The notes: generated by a model not told the origin, from the sequence alone. Positions 34,410-43,719 are shown, counted from the stretch's first letter. The stretch is 64,000 nt of DNA from Streptomyces sp. ISL-10 (GCF_018614575.1 NZ_JAGGOJ010000004.1:1-64000), one strand, 5' to 3'. Numbers and translations: made by a program.

Positions 34410-34814
34410 ATGCCTCTCTCCCAGGCCGCCCGAGCCGCGCCGTCGGCTCCCTTCGGCATGTGCCTCCGGCATCGGTCCCGGAGGAAAAGAGCCTGGTGGT
34501 TGCCAAGAAGAGGCTTGTCGTGCCAGGCTGCGGAGAGAAGGATGATCGCCACGCCCCCAGGGCCCCGCAGGTCAGGCACGCCGCTCGATGGAGAGGCCGT
34601 ATGCCCCCGGGATGCCCGTCGATACGGGGCGTGATCGTGTTGACCGTCAAACTTTTTGGTGAGACTCTGGAAGCCCCGCGCACCTTAGCTGTTTGGCAGT
34701 AAAGAACCACAGCAGGACACCAGCAGTACGACACAAACTGTCAGCACCGCGGGTGCGAATCCCTCACGACCCACACCGCATCGGTCGGTCACTCAGTGTG
34801 GAGGACCATCCATC
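34410..34814. other. Spacer upstream of the small coiled-coil gene, with hairpins and a possible promoter
   Basis: No gene is supported. The hairpin CCTCCGG/CCGGAGG (34463-34484) and AGCCTGG/CCAGGCT (34490-34529) may end the acyP transcript. Near 34640-34650 the palindrome TTGAC-C-GTCAA could be a -35 element combined with an operator; the following bases are A/T-rich (AACTTTTT). No clear -10 can be set. Confidence 0.35.
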
Positions 34815-35033
34815 ATGGCAAAGGCGCTTCTCGGTTACGTCGGCGGTTCCGACCCGCGACTCCTCGCCGAGATGCGACGGCTTCAGCAGCGCGTCCAGGA
34901 TCTGGAGTCCGAGCTCGTACGCATCCAGTCCGAGAACGACGCGCTCACGGCTGCCGCCGCTCAGCACCCTGGCGAGCCGCTACTCAACGGCATCGACATC
35001 GACGTACACCAGGGGGAGCCAGCGCTCACCTGA
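34815..35033 (+). CDS. Small leucine-zipper-like coiled-coil protein
   Basis: This 72-residue protein opens with MAKALLGYVGGSDPRLLAEM. A heptad-patterned helix follows, about residues 16-50 (RRLQQRVQDLESELVRIQ). The rest is a short acidic tail. It looks like a small coiled-coil adaptor or transcription-factor-like zipper without a basic DNA-contact region. I recall the same small gene near smc in other Streptomyces. Function is unknown. The ATG follows GTGGAGGACCATCC. Convincing coding bias and a long leader with a possible promoter suggest it is expressed on its own. Confidence 0.8.
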   Translation: MAKALLGYVGGSDPRLLAEMRRLQQRVQDLESELVRIQSENDALTAAAAQHPGEPLLNGIDIDVHQGEPALT

Positions 35034-35197
35034 GCACGGCTCCGTCGCGCACGAAGATATGCAAGGGACGCCCAGGCGTCCCTTCTTTCTTTTCCCCCGC
35101 CTCTCCCCGTCCCCGCCCTGTACATGCTTCCTTTACCGTCTGATGTGCCCTGCGCCTTCAGAGGCGAAACCGCGAGCGAAAGGTAGAGTCCGGCGGC

Positions 35198-38100
35198 GTG
35201 CACCTCAAGGCCATGACCCTCCGCGGGTTCAAATCCTTCGCGTCCGCCACGACGCTGCGCTTCGAGCCGGGGATCACCTGCGTCGTCGGCCCCAACGGCT
35301 CCGGAAAGTCCAATGTGGTGGACGCGCTCTCCTGGGTCATGGGGGAGCAGGGGGCCAAGTCGCTGCGCGGCGGCAAGATGGAGGACGTCATCTTCGCCGG
35401 GACGACCGGCAGGCCGCCGCTGGGCCGTGCCGAGGTCTCCCTCACCATCGACAACTCCGACGGCGCCCTGCCCATCGAGTACGCCGAGGTCACCATCACG
35501 CGGATCATGTTCCGCAACGGCGGCAGCGAATACCAGATCAACGGGGACACCTGCCGGCTGCTGGACATCCAGGAGTTGCTGTCCGACTCCGGTATCGGCC
35601 GCGAGATGCATGTCATCGTCGGTCAGGGCCAGCTGGACTCGGTCCTGCACGCTGATCCCATGGGCCGCCGGGCATTCATCGAGGAGGCCGCGGGCGTCCT
35701 CAAGCACCGCAAGCGCAAGGAGAAGGCGCTGCGCAAGCTCGATGCCATGCAGGCCAACCTCGCCCGGGTGCAGGACCTCACCGACGAACTGCGCCGCCAG
35801 CTCAAACCCCTCGGCCGCCAGGCCGCCGTCGCCCGCCGCGCCGCCGTCATCCAGGCCGACCTGCGCGATGCCCGCCTGCGCCTGCTCGCCGACGACCTCG
35901 TCACCCTCCGCGAGGCCTTGCGCGCCGAGATCGCCGACGAGGCCGCCCTCAAGCAGCGCAAGGAAGAGGCCGAGGCGCGGCTGAAGGCAGCCGTCGCCCG
36001 CGAGGCCGAACTGGAGGACGAGGTGCGACGCCTCGCCCCCCGTCTCCAGCGCGCCCAGCAGAACTGGTACGAACTCTCACAGCTCGCCGAACGGGTGCGG
36101 GGCACGATCTCGCTCGCCGACGCCCGGGTCAAGAGCGCCACCGCCCAGCCCGCGGAGGAGCGGCGCGGTCGCGACCCGGAGGACATGGAGCGCGAGGCCG
36201 CCCGTATCCGGGAGCAGGAAGCGGAACTGGAAGCCGCGCTGGAGGCCGCCGAGCGGGCGCTGGAGGACACGGTCGCGCACCGCGCCGAGCTGGAGCGGCA
36301 GCTCACGCTCGAGGAACGCCGGCTCAAGGACGTCGCCCGCGCCATCGCCGACCGGCGCGAGGGGCTGGCCCGGCTGAGCGGACAGGTCAACGCGGCCCGG
36401 TCCCGAGCGGCATCGGCGCAGGCCGAGATCGACCGTCTCGCCGCCGCACGAGACGAGGCCCAGGAGCGGGCCGCCGCTGCTCAGGAGGAGTACGAGCAGC
36501 TCAAGGCCGAGGTCGACGGCCTGGAAGCGGACGACTCGGCCCTCGCAGAACAGCATGACGCCGCCCGTCGTGAACTGTCCGACGCCGAGGCCGCACTGAG
36601 CGCTGCTCGCGAGGCCCTCACCGGCGCCGAGCGCAAGCGTGCGGCGGTCGCGGCCCGGCGCGAGGCACTCGCGCTGGGTCTGCGCCGCAAGGACGGTACG
36701 GGCGCACTGCTCGCCGCGCGGGACCGCGTCGAAGGGCTCCTCGGACCGGCCGCACAACTGCTCACCGTGACCCCCGGCCACGAGATCCCGGTGGCCGCGG
36801 CGCTGGGGGCCGCCGCCGACGCGGTGGTCGTGGCCGACCCGGCCACGGCCGCGGAGGCGATCCGGCTGCTGCGCAAGGAGGACGGAGGACGCGCGGCACT
36901 GCTCCTGGCCGACGCGACGGGAGCAGGACAGGGCCCGGACCTGCGGGGCAACGGCCCGTCCGGGCATCCGTACGCCGCCGGTCTGGTGCACGGCCCCGAC
37001 GAACTGATGGGCGCTGTGCGGCGGTTGCTGCGCGATGTCGTCGTCGTCGGGACGCTGGAGGACGCCGAAGACGTCGTATACACACATCCCGGCCTGATCG
37101 CCGTCACCGGCGAAGGTGACGTGCTCGGCGCGCACTTCGCGCAGGGCGGGTCGGCCGGGGCGCCGAGTCTGCTCGAGGTGCAGGCGTCCGTCGACGAGGC
37201 CGCCGCCGAGCTCGAACGGCTCGACGCGCAGTGCGAGGAGCTGACCGCCACCCAGCAGCACGCCGCCGCACGACGCGGCGCATGTGCCGCGGCCGTCGAG
37301 GAGCTGGGGGAGCGCAGGCGCGCCGCCGAGCGGGAGAAGTCGGCCGTGTCCGGGCAGCTGGGCCGCCTCGCCGGACAGGCGCGTGGCGCCGCGGGCGAGG
37401 CCGAGCGGGCCGGCGCGGCTGCCGCCCGGGCCCAGGAGGCGCTGGAGCGGTCGGCCGAGGAGGCCGAGGAGCTGGCCGAGCGGCTGCTCGTCGCGGAGGA
37501 GACCCCCGTCGAGGAGGAGCCCGACACGCATGTGCGGGACCGACTCGCCGCGGACGGGGCCAACGCGCGTCAGACCGAGATGGAGGCGCGCCTCCAGGTC
37601 CGTACGCACGAGGAGCGGGTCAAGGGCCTCGCCGGCCGGGCCGACGCCCTCGACCGGGGCGCACGCGCCGAGCGCGAGGCGCGGGCGCGGGCCGAGCAGC
37701 GGCGCGCCCGCCTGCGCCACGAGGCCGAGGTCGCCGCGGCCGTCGCGAGCGGCGCCCGGCAGCTGCTGGCGCACGTCGAGGTGTCGCTGGTGCGGGCCGA
37801 GGCGGAACGCGCGTCCGCGGAGGCGGCCAAGGCGGAGCGCGAGCGGGAGCTCGCGGCCGCCCGTAACGAAGGACGCGATCTCAAGGGCGAGCTGGACAAG
37901 CTGACCGACTCGGTGCACCGGGGAGAGGTGCTGGGCGCGGAGAAGCGGCTGCGGATGGAGCAGCTGGAGAGCAGGGCACTGGAAGAGCTCGGCGTGGAAC
38001 CGGCGGGGCTCGTCGCCGAGTACGGACCCGACCAGCTCGTGCCGCCCTCCCCGCCCGCTGAGGGCGAAGATCTGCCCGAGGACCCGGAACATCCGCGCAA

Positions 38101-38764
38101 CCAGCCGAAGCCGTTCGTGCGCGCGGAGCAGGAGAAGCGGCTGAGGGCCACCGAACGGGCGTACCAGCAGCTCGGAAAGGTGAACCCGCTGGCGCTGGAG
38201 GAGTTCTCGGCGTTGGAGGACCGGCACAAGTTCCTCTCCGAGCAGCTCGAGGACCTGAAGAAGACCCGGGCCGACCTGCTCCAGGTCGTGAAGGAGGTCG
38301 ACGAGCGGGTGGAGCAGGTCTTCACCGAGGCGTTCCGGGACACCGCCCGCGAGTTCGAGGGGGTCTTCTCCCGGCTCTTCCCCGGCGGCGAGGGACGGCT
38401 CGTGCTGACCGATCCCGACAACATGCTCACCACCGGCGTGGACGTCGAGGCCCGCCCGCCCGGCAAGAAGGTCAAGCGGCTGTCCCTGCTGTCCGGCGGT
38501 GAGCGGTCACTGACGGCCGTGGCGATGCTGGTGTCGATCTTCAAGGCCCGGCCGAGCCCGTTCTACGTCATGGACGAGGTCGAGGCCGCGCTCGACGACA
38601 CCAATCTGCAGCGGCTGATCCGCATCATGCAGGAGCTCCAGGAGAGCTCCCAGCTGATCGTCATCACGCACCAGAAGCGGACCATGGAGGTCGCGGACGC
38701 GCTGTACGGCGTCTCCATGCAGGGCGACGGCGTCTCCAAGGTCATCAGTCAGCGGCTGCGCTGA
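35198..38764 (+). CDS. smc: Chromosome segregation protein SMC
   Basis: This 1188-residue condensin ATPase organises and segregates the chromosome. The N-terminal head carries Walker A GPNGSGKSN (31-39). A coiled coil runs to a hinge near residues 500-680 and back. The C-terminal head has the ABC signature LSGGERSLTA and Walker B PFYVMDEVEAALDD. Coil regions are extremely Ala/Glu/Arg-rich, which generates long spurious frames on the other strand. The GTG start (MHLKAMTLRGFKSF) is the conserved one. No scpAB genes are nearby. Confidence 0.98.
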   Translation: MHLKAMTLRGFKSFASATTLRFEPGITCVVGPNGSGKSNVVDALSWVMGEQGAKSLRGGKMEDVIFAGTTGRPPLGRAEVSLTIDNSDGALPIEYAEVTITRIMFRNGGSEYQINGDTCRLLDIQELLSDSGIGREMHVIVGQGQLDSVLHADPMGRRAFIEEAAGVLKHRKRKEKALRKLDAMQANLARVQDLTDELRRQLKPLGRQAAVARRAAVIQADLRDARLRLLADDLVTLREALRAEIADEAALKQRKEEAEARLKAAVAREAELEDEVRRLAPRLQRAQQNWYELSQLAERVRGTISLADARVKSATAQPAEERRGRDPEDMEREAARIREQEAELEAALEAAERALEDTVAHRAELERQLTLEERRLKDVARAIADRREGLARLSGQVNAARSRAASAQAEIDRLAAARDEAQERAAAAQEEYEQLKAEVDGLEADDSALAEQHDAARRELSDAEAALSAAREALTGAERKRAAVAARREALALGLRRKDGTGALLAARDRVEGLLGPAAQLLTVTPGHEIPVAAALGAAADAVVVADPATAAEAIRLLRKEDGGRAALLLADATGAGQGPDLRGNGPSGHPYAAGLVHGPDELMGAVRRLLRDVVVVGTLEDAEDVVYTHPGLIAVTGEGDVLGAHFAQGGSAGAPSLLEVQASVDEAAAELERLDAQCEELTATQQHAAARRGACAAAVEELGERRRAAEREKSAVSGQLGRLAGQARGAAGEAERAGAAAARAQEALERSAEEAEELAERLLVAEETPVEEEPDTHVRDRLAADGANARQTEMEARLQVRTHEERVKGLAGRADALDRGARAEREARARAEQRRARLRHEAEVAAAVASGARQLLAHVEVSLVRAEAERASAEAAKAERERELAAARNEGRDLKGELDKLTDSVHRGEVLGAEKRLRMEQLESRALEELGVEPAGLVAEYGPDQLVPPSPPAEGEDLPEDPEHPRNQPKPFVRAEQEKRLRATERAYQQLGKVNPLALEEFSALEDRHKFLSEQLEDLKKTRADLLQVVKEVDERVEQVFTEAFRDTAREFEGVFSRLFPGGEGRLVLTDPDNMLTTGVDVEARPPGKKVKRLSLLSGGERSLTAVAMLVSIFKARPSPFYVMDEVEAALDDTNLQRLIRIMQELQESSQLIVITHQKRTMEVADALYGVSMQGDGVSKVISQRLR

Positions 38765-39012
38765 CGGGCCGTGCCGGGAGGGCATGCGTCGTACGAGCGC
38801 CTAGCCGTTACAAAACCTTCAAAACTTGAACTCAAGACAACTTCCCTGGTCCCGGATCGGTGCAACCTCTCCTCTTGACTTCGAAACTTGAAGGAATAGT
38901 CTCTGCAACGTTGCTTTTACCTTCAAGTGGTGGGCGCGCAGAACCTGTGCGCCACTTGAAGGGCTCGCCCCCCACGCCCGGCGACGCCCGCCGGACGGCC
39001 CCAGGAGTACAC
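38765..39012 (+). promoter_or_regulatory. glcP control region with clustered CTTCAA/TTGAAG sites
   Basis: A likely promoter is TTGACT (38875-38880) and TAGTCT (38897-38902), 16 bases apart. Around it lie repeated half-sites: TTCAA-AAC-TTGAA (38818-38830), TTGAA/CTCAAG nearby, CTTC...TTGAAG (38879-38893), and the perfect 11-base inverted repeat CCTTCAAGTGG (38920-38930) with CCACTTGAAGG (38952-38962) in the leader. These look like operators for a glucose-responsive regulator. The regulator is not identified from sequence. Confidence 0.55.
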
Positions 39013-40434
39013 GTGACCAGCACAGCGCAGCCCCCGCCGGCATCGGGTGCCCGCGAGGCCCACCCCGAACACCTCGGGCATGTCGTCTTCATCGCGGCGG
39101 CCGCCGCGATGGGCGGTTTCCTCTTCGGCTACGACAGCTCCGTCATCAACGGCGCCGTCGAGGCAATCCGGGACCGCTACGACATCGGCTCGGGGACGCT
39201 CGCCCAGGTCATCGCCGTCGCCCTGATCGGCTGTGCCATCGGCGCCGCGACCGCGGGCCGTATCGCCGACCGCATCGGCCGCATCCGCTGCATGCAGATC
39301 GCGGCCACGCTCTTCACCGTCAGCGCCGTCGGCTCCGCCGTCCCGTTCACCCTGTGGGACCTCGCCCTGTGGCGCGTCGTCGGCGGCTTCGCCATCGGTA
39401 TGGCGTCCGTCATCGGTCCCGCCTACATCGCGGAGGTCTCCCCGCCCGCGTACCGCGGCAGGCTCGCCTCCTTCCAGCAGGCCGCGATCGTCATCGGCAT
39501 CGCCGTCTCCCAGCTGGTCAACTACGGCATCCTGCAGCTCGCCGACGGTGAGCAGCGCGGTGAGATCGGCGGGCTCGAGGCCTGGCAGTGGATGCTCGGC
39601 GTCATGGTCGTCCCGGCCGTGCTCTACGGCCTGCTCTCCTTCGTGATCCCCGAGTCGCCGCGCTTTTTGATCTCCGTCGGCAGGACCGACAGGGCCAGGG
39701 CGGTCCTCGCCGAGGTGGAGGGCAAGAACGTCGACCTCGACGCCCGGGTCGAGGAGATCGACCTCGCGATGCGCCGCGAGCACAAGTCGACCTTCAAGGA
39801 CCTGCTCGGCAGCCGCTTCGGCTTCCTGCCCATCGTCTGGATCGGCATCGGGCTCTCGGTCTTCCAGCAGCTCGTCGGCATCAACGTCGCCTTCTACTAC
39901 TCCGCGACGCTGTGGCAGTCGGTGGGCGTCGACCCGTCCAGCTCGTTCTTCTACTCGTTCACCACGTCGATCATCAACATCGTCGGCACCGTGATCGCGA
40001 TGGTCCTGGTCGACCGGATCGGCCGCCGGCCGCTCGCACTCATCGGCTCCGCCGGTATGGCGATCGCGCTCGCCTTCGAGGCATGGGCCTTCTCCGCCGA
40101 CCTCGTGGGCGGCAAGCTCCCGGAGACCCAGGGCGTCGTCGCCCTGATCGCCGCCCACGTCTTCGTGCTCTTCTTCGCCCTGTCCTGGGGCGTCGTGGTG
40201 TGGGTCTTCCTCGGCGAGATGTTCCCGAACAGGATCCGCGCCGCCGCACTCGGCGTCGCCGCCTCGGCCCAGTGGATCGCCAACTGGGCCATCACCGCGA
40301 GCTTCCCGAGCCTCGCCGACTGGAACCTCTCCGGCACCTACATCATCTACACGGTCTTCGCCGTGCTCTCGATCCCGTTCGTGCTCAGGTACGTCAGGGA
40401 GACGAAGGGCAAGGCGTTGGAGGAGATGGGCTAA
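39013..40434 (+). CDS. glcP: Glucose permease GlcP (major facilitator, sugar porter family)
   Basis: This 473-residue sugar:H+ symporter has 12 predicted membrane helices. Sugar-porter motifs seen are GGFLFGYDSSVINGA in helix 1, GRIADRIGRIR in the 2-3 loop, IPESPRFLIS at the end of the first half, QQLVGINVAFYYS in helix 7 (sugar binding), VDRIGRRPL, and the C-terminal YVRETKGKALEEM. Sequence and location downstream of smc point to GlcP, the main glucose uptake system of S. coelicolor. The GTG start has AGGAG upstream. The unusual repeat-rich region before it suggests glucose control. Confidence 0.92.
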   Translation: MTSTAQPPPASGAREAHPEHLGHVVFIAAAAAMGGFLFGYDSSVINGAVEAIRDRYDIGSGTLAQVIAVALIGCAIGAATAGRIADRIGRIRCMQIAATLFTVSAVGSAVPFTLWDLALWRVVGGFAIGMASVIGPAYIAEVSPPAYRGRLASFQQAAIVIGIAVSQLVNYGILQLADGEQRGEIGGLEAWQWMLGVMVVPAVLYGLLSFVIPESPRFLISVGRTDRARAVLAEVEGKNVDLDARVEEIDLAMRREHKSTFKDLLGSRFGFLPIVWIGIGLSVFQQLVGINVAFYYSATLWQSVGVDPSSSFFYSFTTSIINIVGTVIAMVLVDRIGRRPLALIGSAGMAIALAFEAWAFSADLVGGKLPETQGVVALIAAHVFVLFFALSWGVVVWVFLGEMFPNRIRAAALGVAASAQWIANWAITASFPSLADWNLSGTYIIYTVFAVLSIPFVLRYVRETKGKALEEMG

Positions 40435-40464
40435 TCCCCGCTGCCCCTCTCCTCACCACGGAAA

Positions 40465-40495
40465 CTGCCCCGGCTCAGCGCGTGAGCCGGGGCAG
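40465..40495. terminator. Bidirectional terminator between glcP and the LLM oxidoreductase
   Basis: Perfect 13-base-pair stem CTGCCCCGGCTCA/TGAGCCGGGGCAG with loop GCGCG. It overlaps the last codons of the minus-strand gene. Confidence 0.85.
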
Positions 40496-41446
40496 TACGT
40501 CTTCGCACATCAGCTGCAGGCTCCGCCAGCCCTCGTCCACCGGCAGCCCGCCGCACAGCGGATGCAGCACCAGGCTGTCCGCGTCCAGGCCCACACACTG
40601 CTCCGGGGTGACGATCCGGTAGACGCCCTCCTGCCGAAGCCCCTCCACCGTGTCCGCGGTGGAGCGCACCGCGGAGCGGATGTCCTTGGACTGCCAGGAC
40701 GCGTATGTGCGCGCCTCGTGCAGGAAGTGCTCCCCGTACAGCGCCCACGCCCGGTCCGGGTCCTCGGCGATGTGCAGCAGCGGCGTGCTCCTGGCGGGCA
40801 TCATGCAGAAGCCCTCGGTGCCGTGCTCGACCCGCCGCTGGTGGTAGTACGCCTCCAGCTCCGGCAGATGCGCGCTCGGGAAGAACGGCAGGCCCAGGCG
40901 CGCCGCCCGGCGGGCGGCGGCCCGTGACGAACCGCCGACCAGCAGCAGCGGATGCGGCTGCGTGTACGGACGGGGCGTGACGCGCACCGTGCGTCCGCGG
41001 TACGCGAACTCCTCACCGGTCCACGCGGCGAGCAGCGTCTCGAGCAGCTCGTCCTGGAGCGCGCCGCGCCTGTCCCAGTCCACCCCCGCCCGCTCGTACT
41101 CCTCCGGCCGGTAGCCGATTCCGGCGACCGTGACGAGCCGGCCCCTGCCGAGCAGGTCGAGCACGGCGATGTCCTCGGCCAGGCGCAGCGGATCGTGCAG
41201 CGGCCCGATGGCGGCGGAGACGGTGACGGCGATACGGCGGGTGGTGCCGAGGATCGCGCCGGCGAGGACGAAGGGCGAGGGCAGCCAGTTGTTCGCGGCC
41301 CCGTGGTGCTCCTCGGTCTGGATGGTGTCGATGCCGCGGTCGTCGGCGTACGCGGCCATCTCCAGGGCCGCGCGGTAGCGGGCGGCGAGCGTGTCGGGTG
41401 TCGCGTCGGGCTCCACCAGGTTGAACCGGGCCACCGTGAAGGCCAT
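40475..41446 (-). CDS. LLM-class flavin/F420-dependent oxidoreductase
   Basis: This 323-residue luciferase-like TIM-barrel oxidoreductase shows the family blocks ALEMAAYADDRGIDTIQTEEHHG, SPFVLAGAILGTTRRIAVTV, GPLHDPLRLAEDIAVLDLLGRGR and VAGIGYRPEEYERAGVDWDRRG (quoted in parts: AGIGYRPEEY). The cofactor could be F420 or FMN. The enzyme is of the F420-type subgroup common in actinobacteria, and cofC of the F420 pathway is within this window. The substrate is unknown. It is convergent with glcP and shares its terminator. A repeat-rich spacer separates it from divergent ftsY. Confidence 0.9.
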   Translation of the reverse strand: MAFTVARFNLVEPDATPDTLAARYRAALEMAAYADDRGIDTIQTEEHHGAANNWLPSPFVLAGAILGTTRRIAVTVSAAIGPLHDPLRLAEDIAVLDLLGRGRLVTVAGIGYRPEEYERAGVDWDRRGALQDELLETLLAAWTGEEFAYRGRTVRVTPRPYTQPHPLLLVGGSSRAAARRAARLGLPFFPSAHLPELEAYYHQRRVEHGTEGFCMMPARSTPLLHIAEDPDRAWALYGEHFLHEARTYASWQSKDIRSAVRSTADTVEGLRQEGVYRIVTPEQCVGLDADSLVLHPLCGGLPVDEGWRSLQLMCEDVLPRLTR

Positions 41447-41745
41447 GGGTCGTCCCCTCCGCCGGATGTGGGCATGGCGAAGGGGACGGTAGCTGACGCG
41501 GCGTCAGGTGAACAGGGGGCGGACCGGCCCCCGCCGCGGATCCCGGGCCGTCCCCACCGCGAAACTCTGGCCGTTCCCGCCTCGATGCCGAGCGGATCCC
41601 GAGCCGCCCCCGCCTCGGCCCCGAGTGGATTGGGGGCCGTCCACGGCGCGAACCCGGGGGCCGGATGGCCGACCCGCCCGCCACGGCGACCCACGGCGCA
41701 GCGGAGCGAACCGGGAGCGTGGCGGTCGCGCATACTGGACGCGTT
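41447..41745. repeat. Spacer with imperfect direct repeats between LLM gene and ftsY
   Basis: An 18-base motif GGATCCCGRGCCGYCCCC occurs at 41538-41555 and 41594-41611, with a more diverged copy at 41627-41644 (GGATTGGGGGCCGTCCAC). The intervening sequence also repeats (CCGCCTCG.., GAGCGGAT/GAGTGGAT). No gene is supported. Confidence 0.6.
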
Positions 41746-42966
41746 ATGGAATTCGTCATCCTTGCTGTAGTCATCGCCCTGGTCGCCATCGGCGTGATCA
41801 GCGGGCTCGTGGTCAGCAGCCGCAAGAAGAAGCTGCCGCCCCCGGCACCGTCGAGCACGCCGACCATCACTGCTCCGCCCGCCGAACCGCACGTCGGCGA
41901 CGAGGCGGAGGCACCGCGGGACGAAGCCCGCCGCACCATCGAGGAGGTCGACCTTCCGACGGCCGAAGAGGCCGTCGGGACGCCGGTCGCCGTCGAGGAC
42001 CCGGTCGTCGCCGAGCCGGTCGCGCCCGAGATCGAGATCCCCGAGCCGACCGCCGGGCGGCTCGTCCGGCTGCGCGCACGCCTCGCCCGCTCCCAGAACA
42101 CCCTCGGCAAGGGGCTGCTCACGCTGCTGTCGCGCGAGCACCTCGACGAGGACACCTGGGAGGAGATCGAGGACACCCTCCTGACGGCGGACGTCGGCGT
42201 CGCCCCGACGCAGGAGCTCGTCGAGCGCCTGCGCGAGCGCGTGAAGGTGCTGGGCACCCGTACGCCCGAGGAACTGCGCAAACTCCTCCGCGAGGAGCTG
42301 CTCACGCTGGTCGGCACCGACATGGACCGCGTGGTCAAGACCGAGAGCGGTCTCGACAGCCCCGGCATCGTCATGGTCGTCGGCGTCAACGGCACAGGAA
42401 AGACCACCACCACCGGCAAACTCGCCCGCGTGCTCGTGGCCGACGGCCGCTCCGTGGTCCTCGGTGCCGCCGACACCTTCCGTGCCGCCGCCGCCGATCA
42501 GCTCCAGACCTGGGGCGAGCGCGTCGGCGCCCGCACCATCCGCGGCCCCGAGGCCGGCGACCCGGCCTCGATCGCGTTCGACGCGGTCAAGGAGGGCATC
42601 GCCGAGGGCGCGGACGTCGTGCTCATCGACACCGCGGGCAGGCTGCACACGAAGACCGGCCTGATGGACGAGCTCGGCAAGGTCAAGCGCGTCGTGGAGA
42701 AGCACGCTCCGCTGGACGAGATCCTGCTGGTGCTGGACGCCACGACCGGTCAGAACGGACTGGTGCAGGCGCGCGTCTTCGCGGAGGTCGTGGACATCAC
42801 CGGCATCGTGCTCACCAAGCTGGACGGCACGGCCAAGGGCGGCATCGTCGTCGCGGTCCAGCGGGAGCTGGGCGTACCGGTGAAGCTCGTCGGCCTGGGC
42901 GAGGGGGCGGACGACCTGGCCCCGTTCGAGCCGGAGGCCTTCGTCGACGCACTCATCGGGGACTGA
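41746..42966 (+). CDS. ftsY: Signal recognition particle receptor FtsY
   Basis: This 406-residue SRP receptor GTPase docks ribosome-SRP complexes at the membrane. The N-terminus has a membrane helix (MEFVILAVVIALVAIGVISG), unlike the amphipathic form of E. coli. A Pro/Glu-rich acidic linker follows, then the four-helix N domain. The G domain has G1 GVNGTGKTTTTGKLA, the DTFRAAAADQL insertion region, G3 DTAGRLHTK, and G4 TKLDGTAKGG. The ATG start gives the helix at once; a longer upstream frame is unlikely. Its partner gene ffh lies about 8 kb downstream. Confidence 0.97.
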   Translation: MEFVILAVVIALVAIGVISGLVVSSRKKKLPPPAPSSTPTITAPPAEPHVGDEAEAPRDEARRTIEEVDLPTAEEAVGTPVAVEDPVVAEPVAPEIEIPEPTAGRLVRLRARLARSQNTLGKGLLTLLSREHLDEDTWEEIEDTLLTADVGVAPTQELVERLRERVKVLGTRTPEELRKLLREELLTLVGTDMDRVVKTESGLDSPGIVMVVGVNGTGKTTTTGKLARVLVADGRSVVLGAADTFRAAAADQLQTWGERVGARTIRGPEAGDPASIAFDAVKEGIAEGADVVLIDTAGRLHTKTGLMDELGKVKRVVEKHAPLDEILLVLDATTGQNGLVQARVFAEVVDITGIVLTKLDGTAKGGIVVAVQRELGVPVKLVGLGEGADDLAPFEPEAFVDALIGD

Positions 42967-42980
42967 TCCCGGCAGTCGCA

Positions 42981-43013
42981 GGGGCCCGGCCGCGTCGTGA
43001 GCGGCCGGGCCCC
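42981..43013. terminator. Terminator after ftsY
   Basis: Perfect 13-base-pair stem GGGGCCCGGCCGC/GCGGCCGGGCCCC with a seven-base loop, between convergent genes. Confidence 0.85.
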
Positions 43014-43059
43014 TGTGCGTGTGCCGGGCAAGAACTCACCGGCTGCGCCGGGCGGGAAT

Positions 43060-43719
43060 TCAGCGGCTGCGGTGGCAGATGTACGCCAGTGTGCCGAGCA
43101 GCAGCCGGGCCTCGGGCGGTGCCGCCGCCGTGTCCAGGGACGGAGCGCGCAGCCACCGCACCGGGCCGAGGCCGCCGCGGTCGGACGGCGGGGCGGTGAT
43201 GTGGTCGCCGGGTCCCAGGCAGCGCAGGTCCAGATCGGCGTCGTCCCAGCCCATCCGGTAGAGCAGCCGCGGCAGTCCGGCGGCTGCGCCCGGCGCGACG
43301 AAGAACTGGCAGCGGCCCTCCGGCGTCTGCGACACAGGGCCGAGCCGCAGGCCCATGCGCTCCATGCGCACCAGCGCCCGGCGGCCCGCCGGCGCGCCCA
43401 CGTCGAGGACGTCGAAGGTGCGGCCCACAGGCAGCATCAGAGCGGCGCCCGGCACCTCCGACCAGGCTTTGGCGGTCTCGTCGAGGGTGGCCCCGGGCGG
43501 GACCTCCAGCGCGAAGTCCAGGGGGTGGGCGCCCGGTGCGGCGCATCCCGTGTCGCCGCAGGAGCAGCGGCCGGCGGCGGCGCGTGCTCCTGGAATCACG
43601 GACCAGCCCCACAGTCCGGTGTACTCGGCCACCGCGGTGGCCTCCGTCGTGCGCCCGCGGCGCCGGGAGCCGGGCCGGATCTGACTGATCCCCCGGGTAC
43701 CGCCGATCGTGAAGCCCAT
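43060..43719 (-). CDS. Bifunctional DNA primase/polymerase-like protein
   Basis: This 219-residue protein resembles the N-terminal primase/polymerase (prim-pol) domain found in plasmid and phage replication proteins. The N-terminal EYTGLWGWSVIPGARAAAGRCSCGDTGCAAPGAHP (in parts: WGWSVIPGA, CSCGDTGCAAPGAHP) carries the Cys/His zinc-like motif. However, the acidic catalytic pair is not obvious: the usual D-x-D region reads TFDVLDVGAPAG. Chromosomal copies in Streptomyces are conserved beside nsdA and may be regulatory rather than replicative. The ATG has GGAGGGG. Read divergently from nsdA across a repeat-rich spacer. Confidence 0.8.
   Translation of the reverse strand: MGFTIGGTRGISQIRPGSRRRGRTTEATAVAEYTGLWGWSVIPGARAAAGRCSCGDTGCAAPGAHPLDFALEVPPGATLDETAKAWSEVPGAALMLPVGRTFDVLDVGAPAGRRALVRMERMGLRLGPVSQTPEGRCQFFVAPGAAAGLPRLLYRMGWDDADLDLRCLGPGDHITAPPSDRGGLGPVRWLRAPSLDTAAAPPEARLLLGTLAYICHRSR

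Noticed and set aside
36077..38227. A minus-strand open frame of about 716 codons opposite the smc coiled coil
   Set aside because: It arises from the Ala/Glu/Arg-rich coil codons read backwards. The smc frame is intact and diagnostic.
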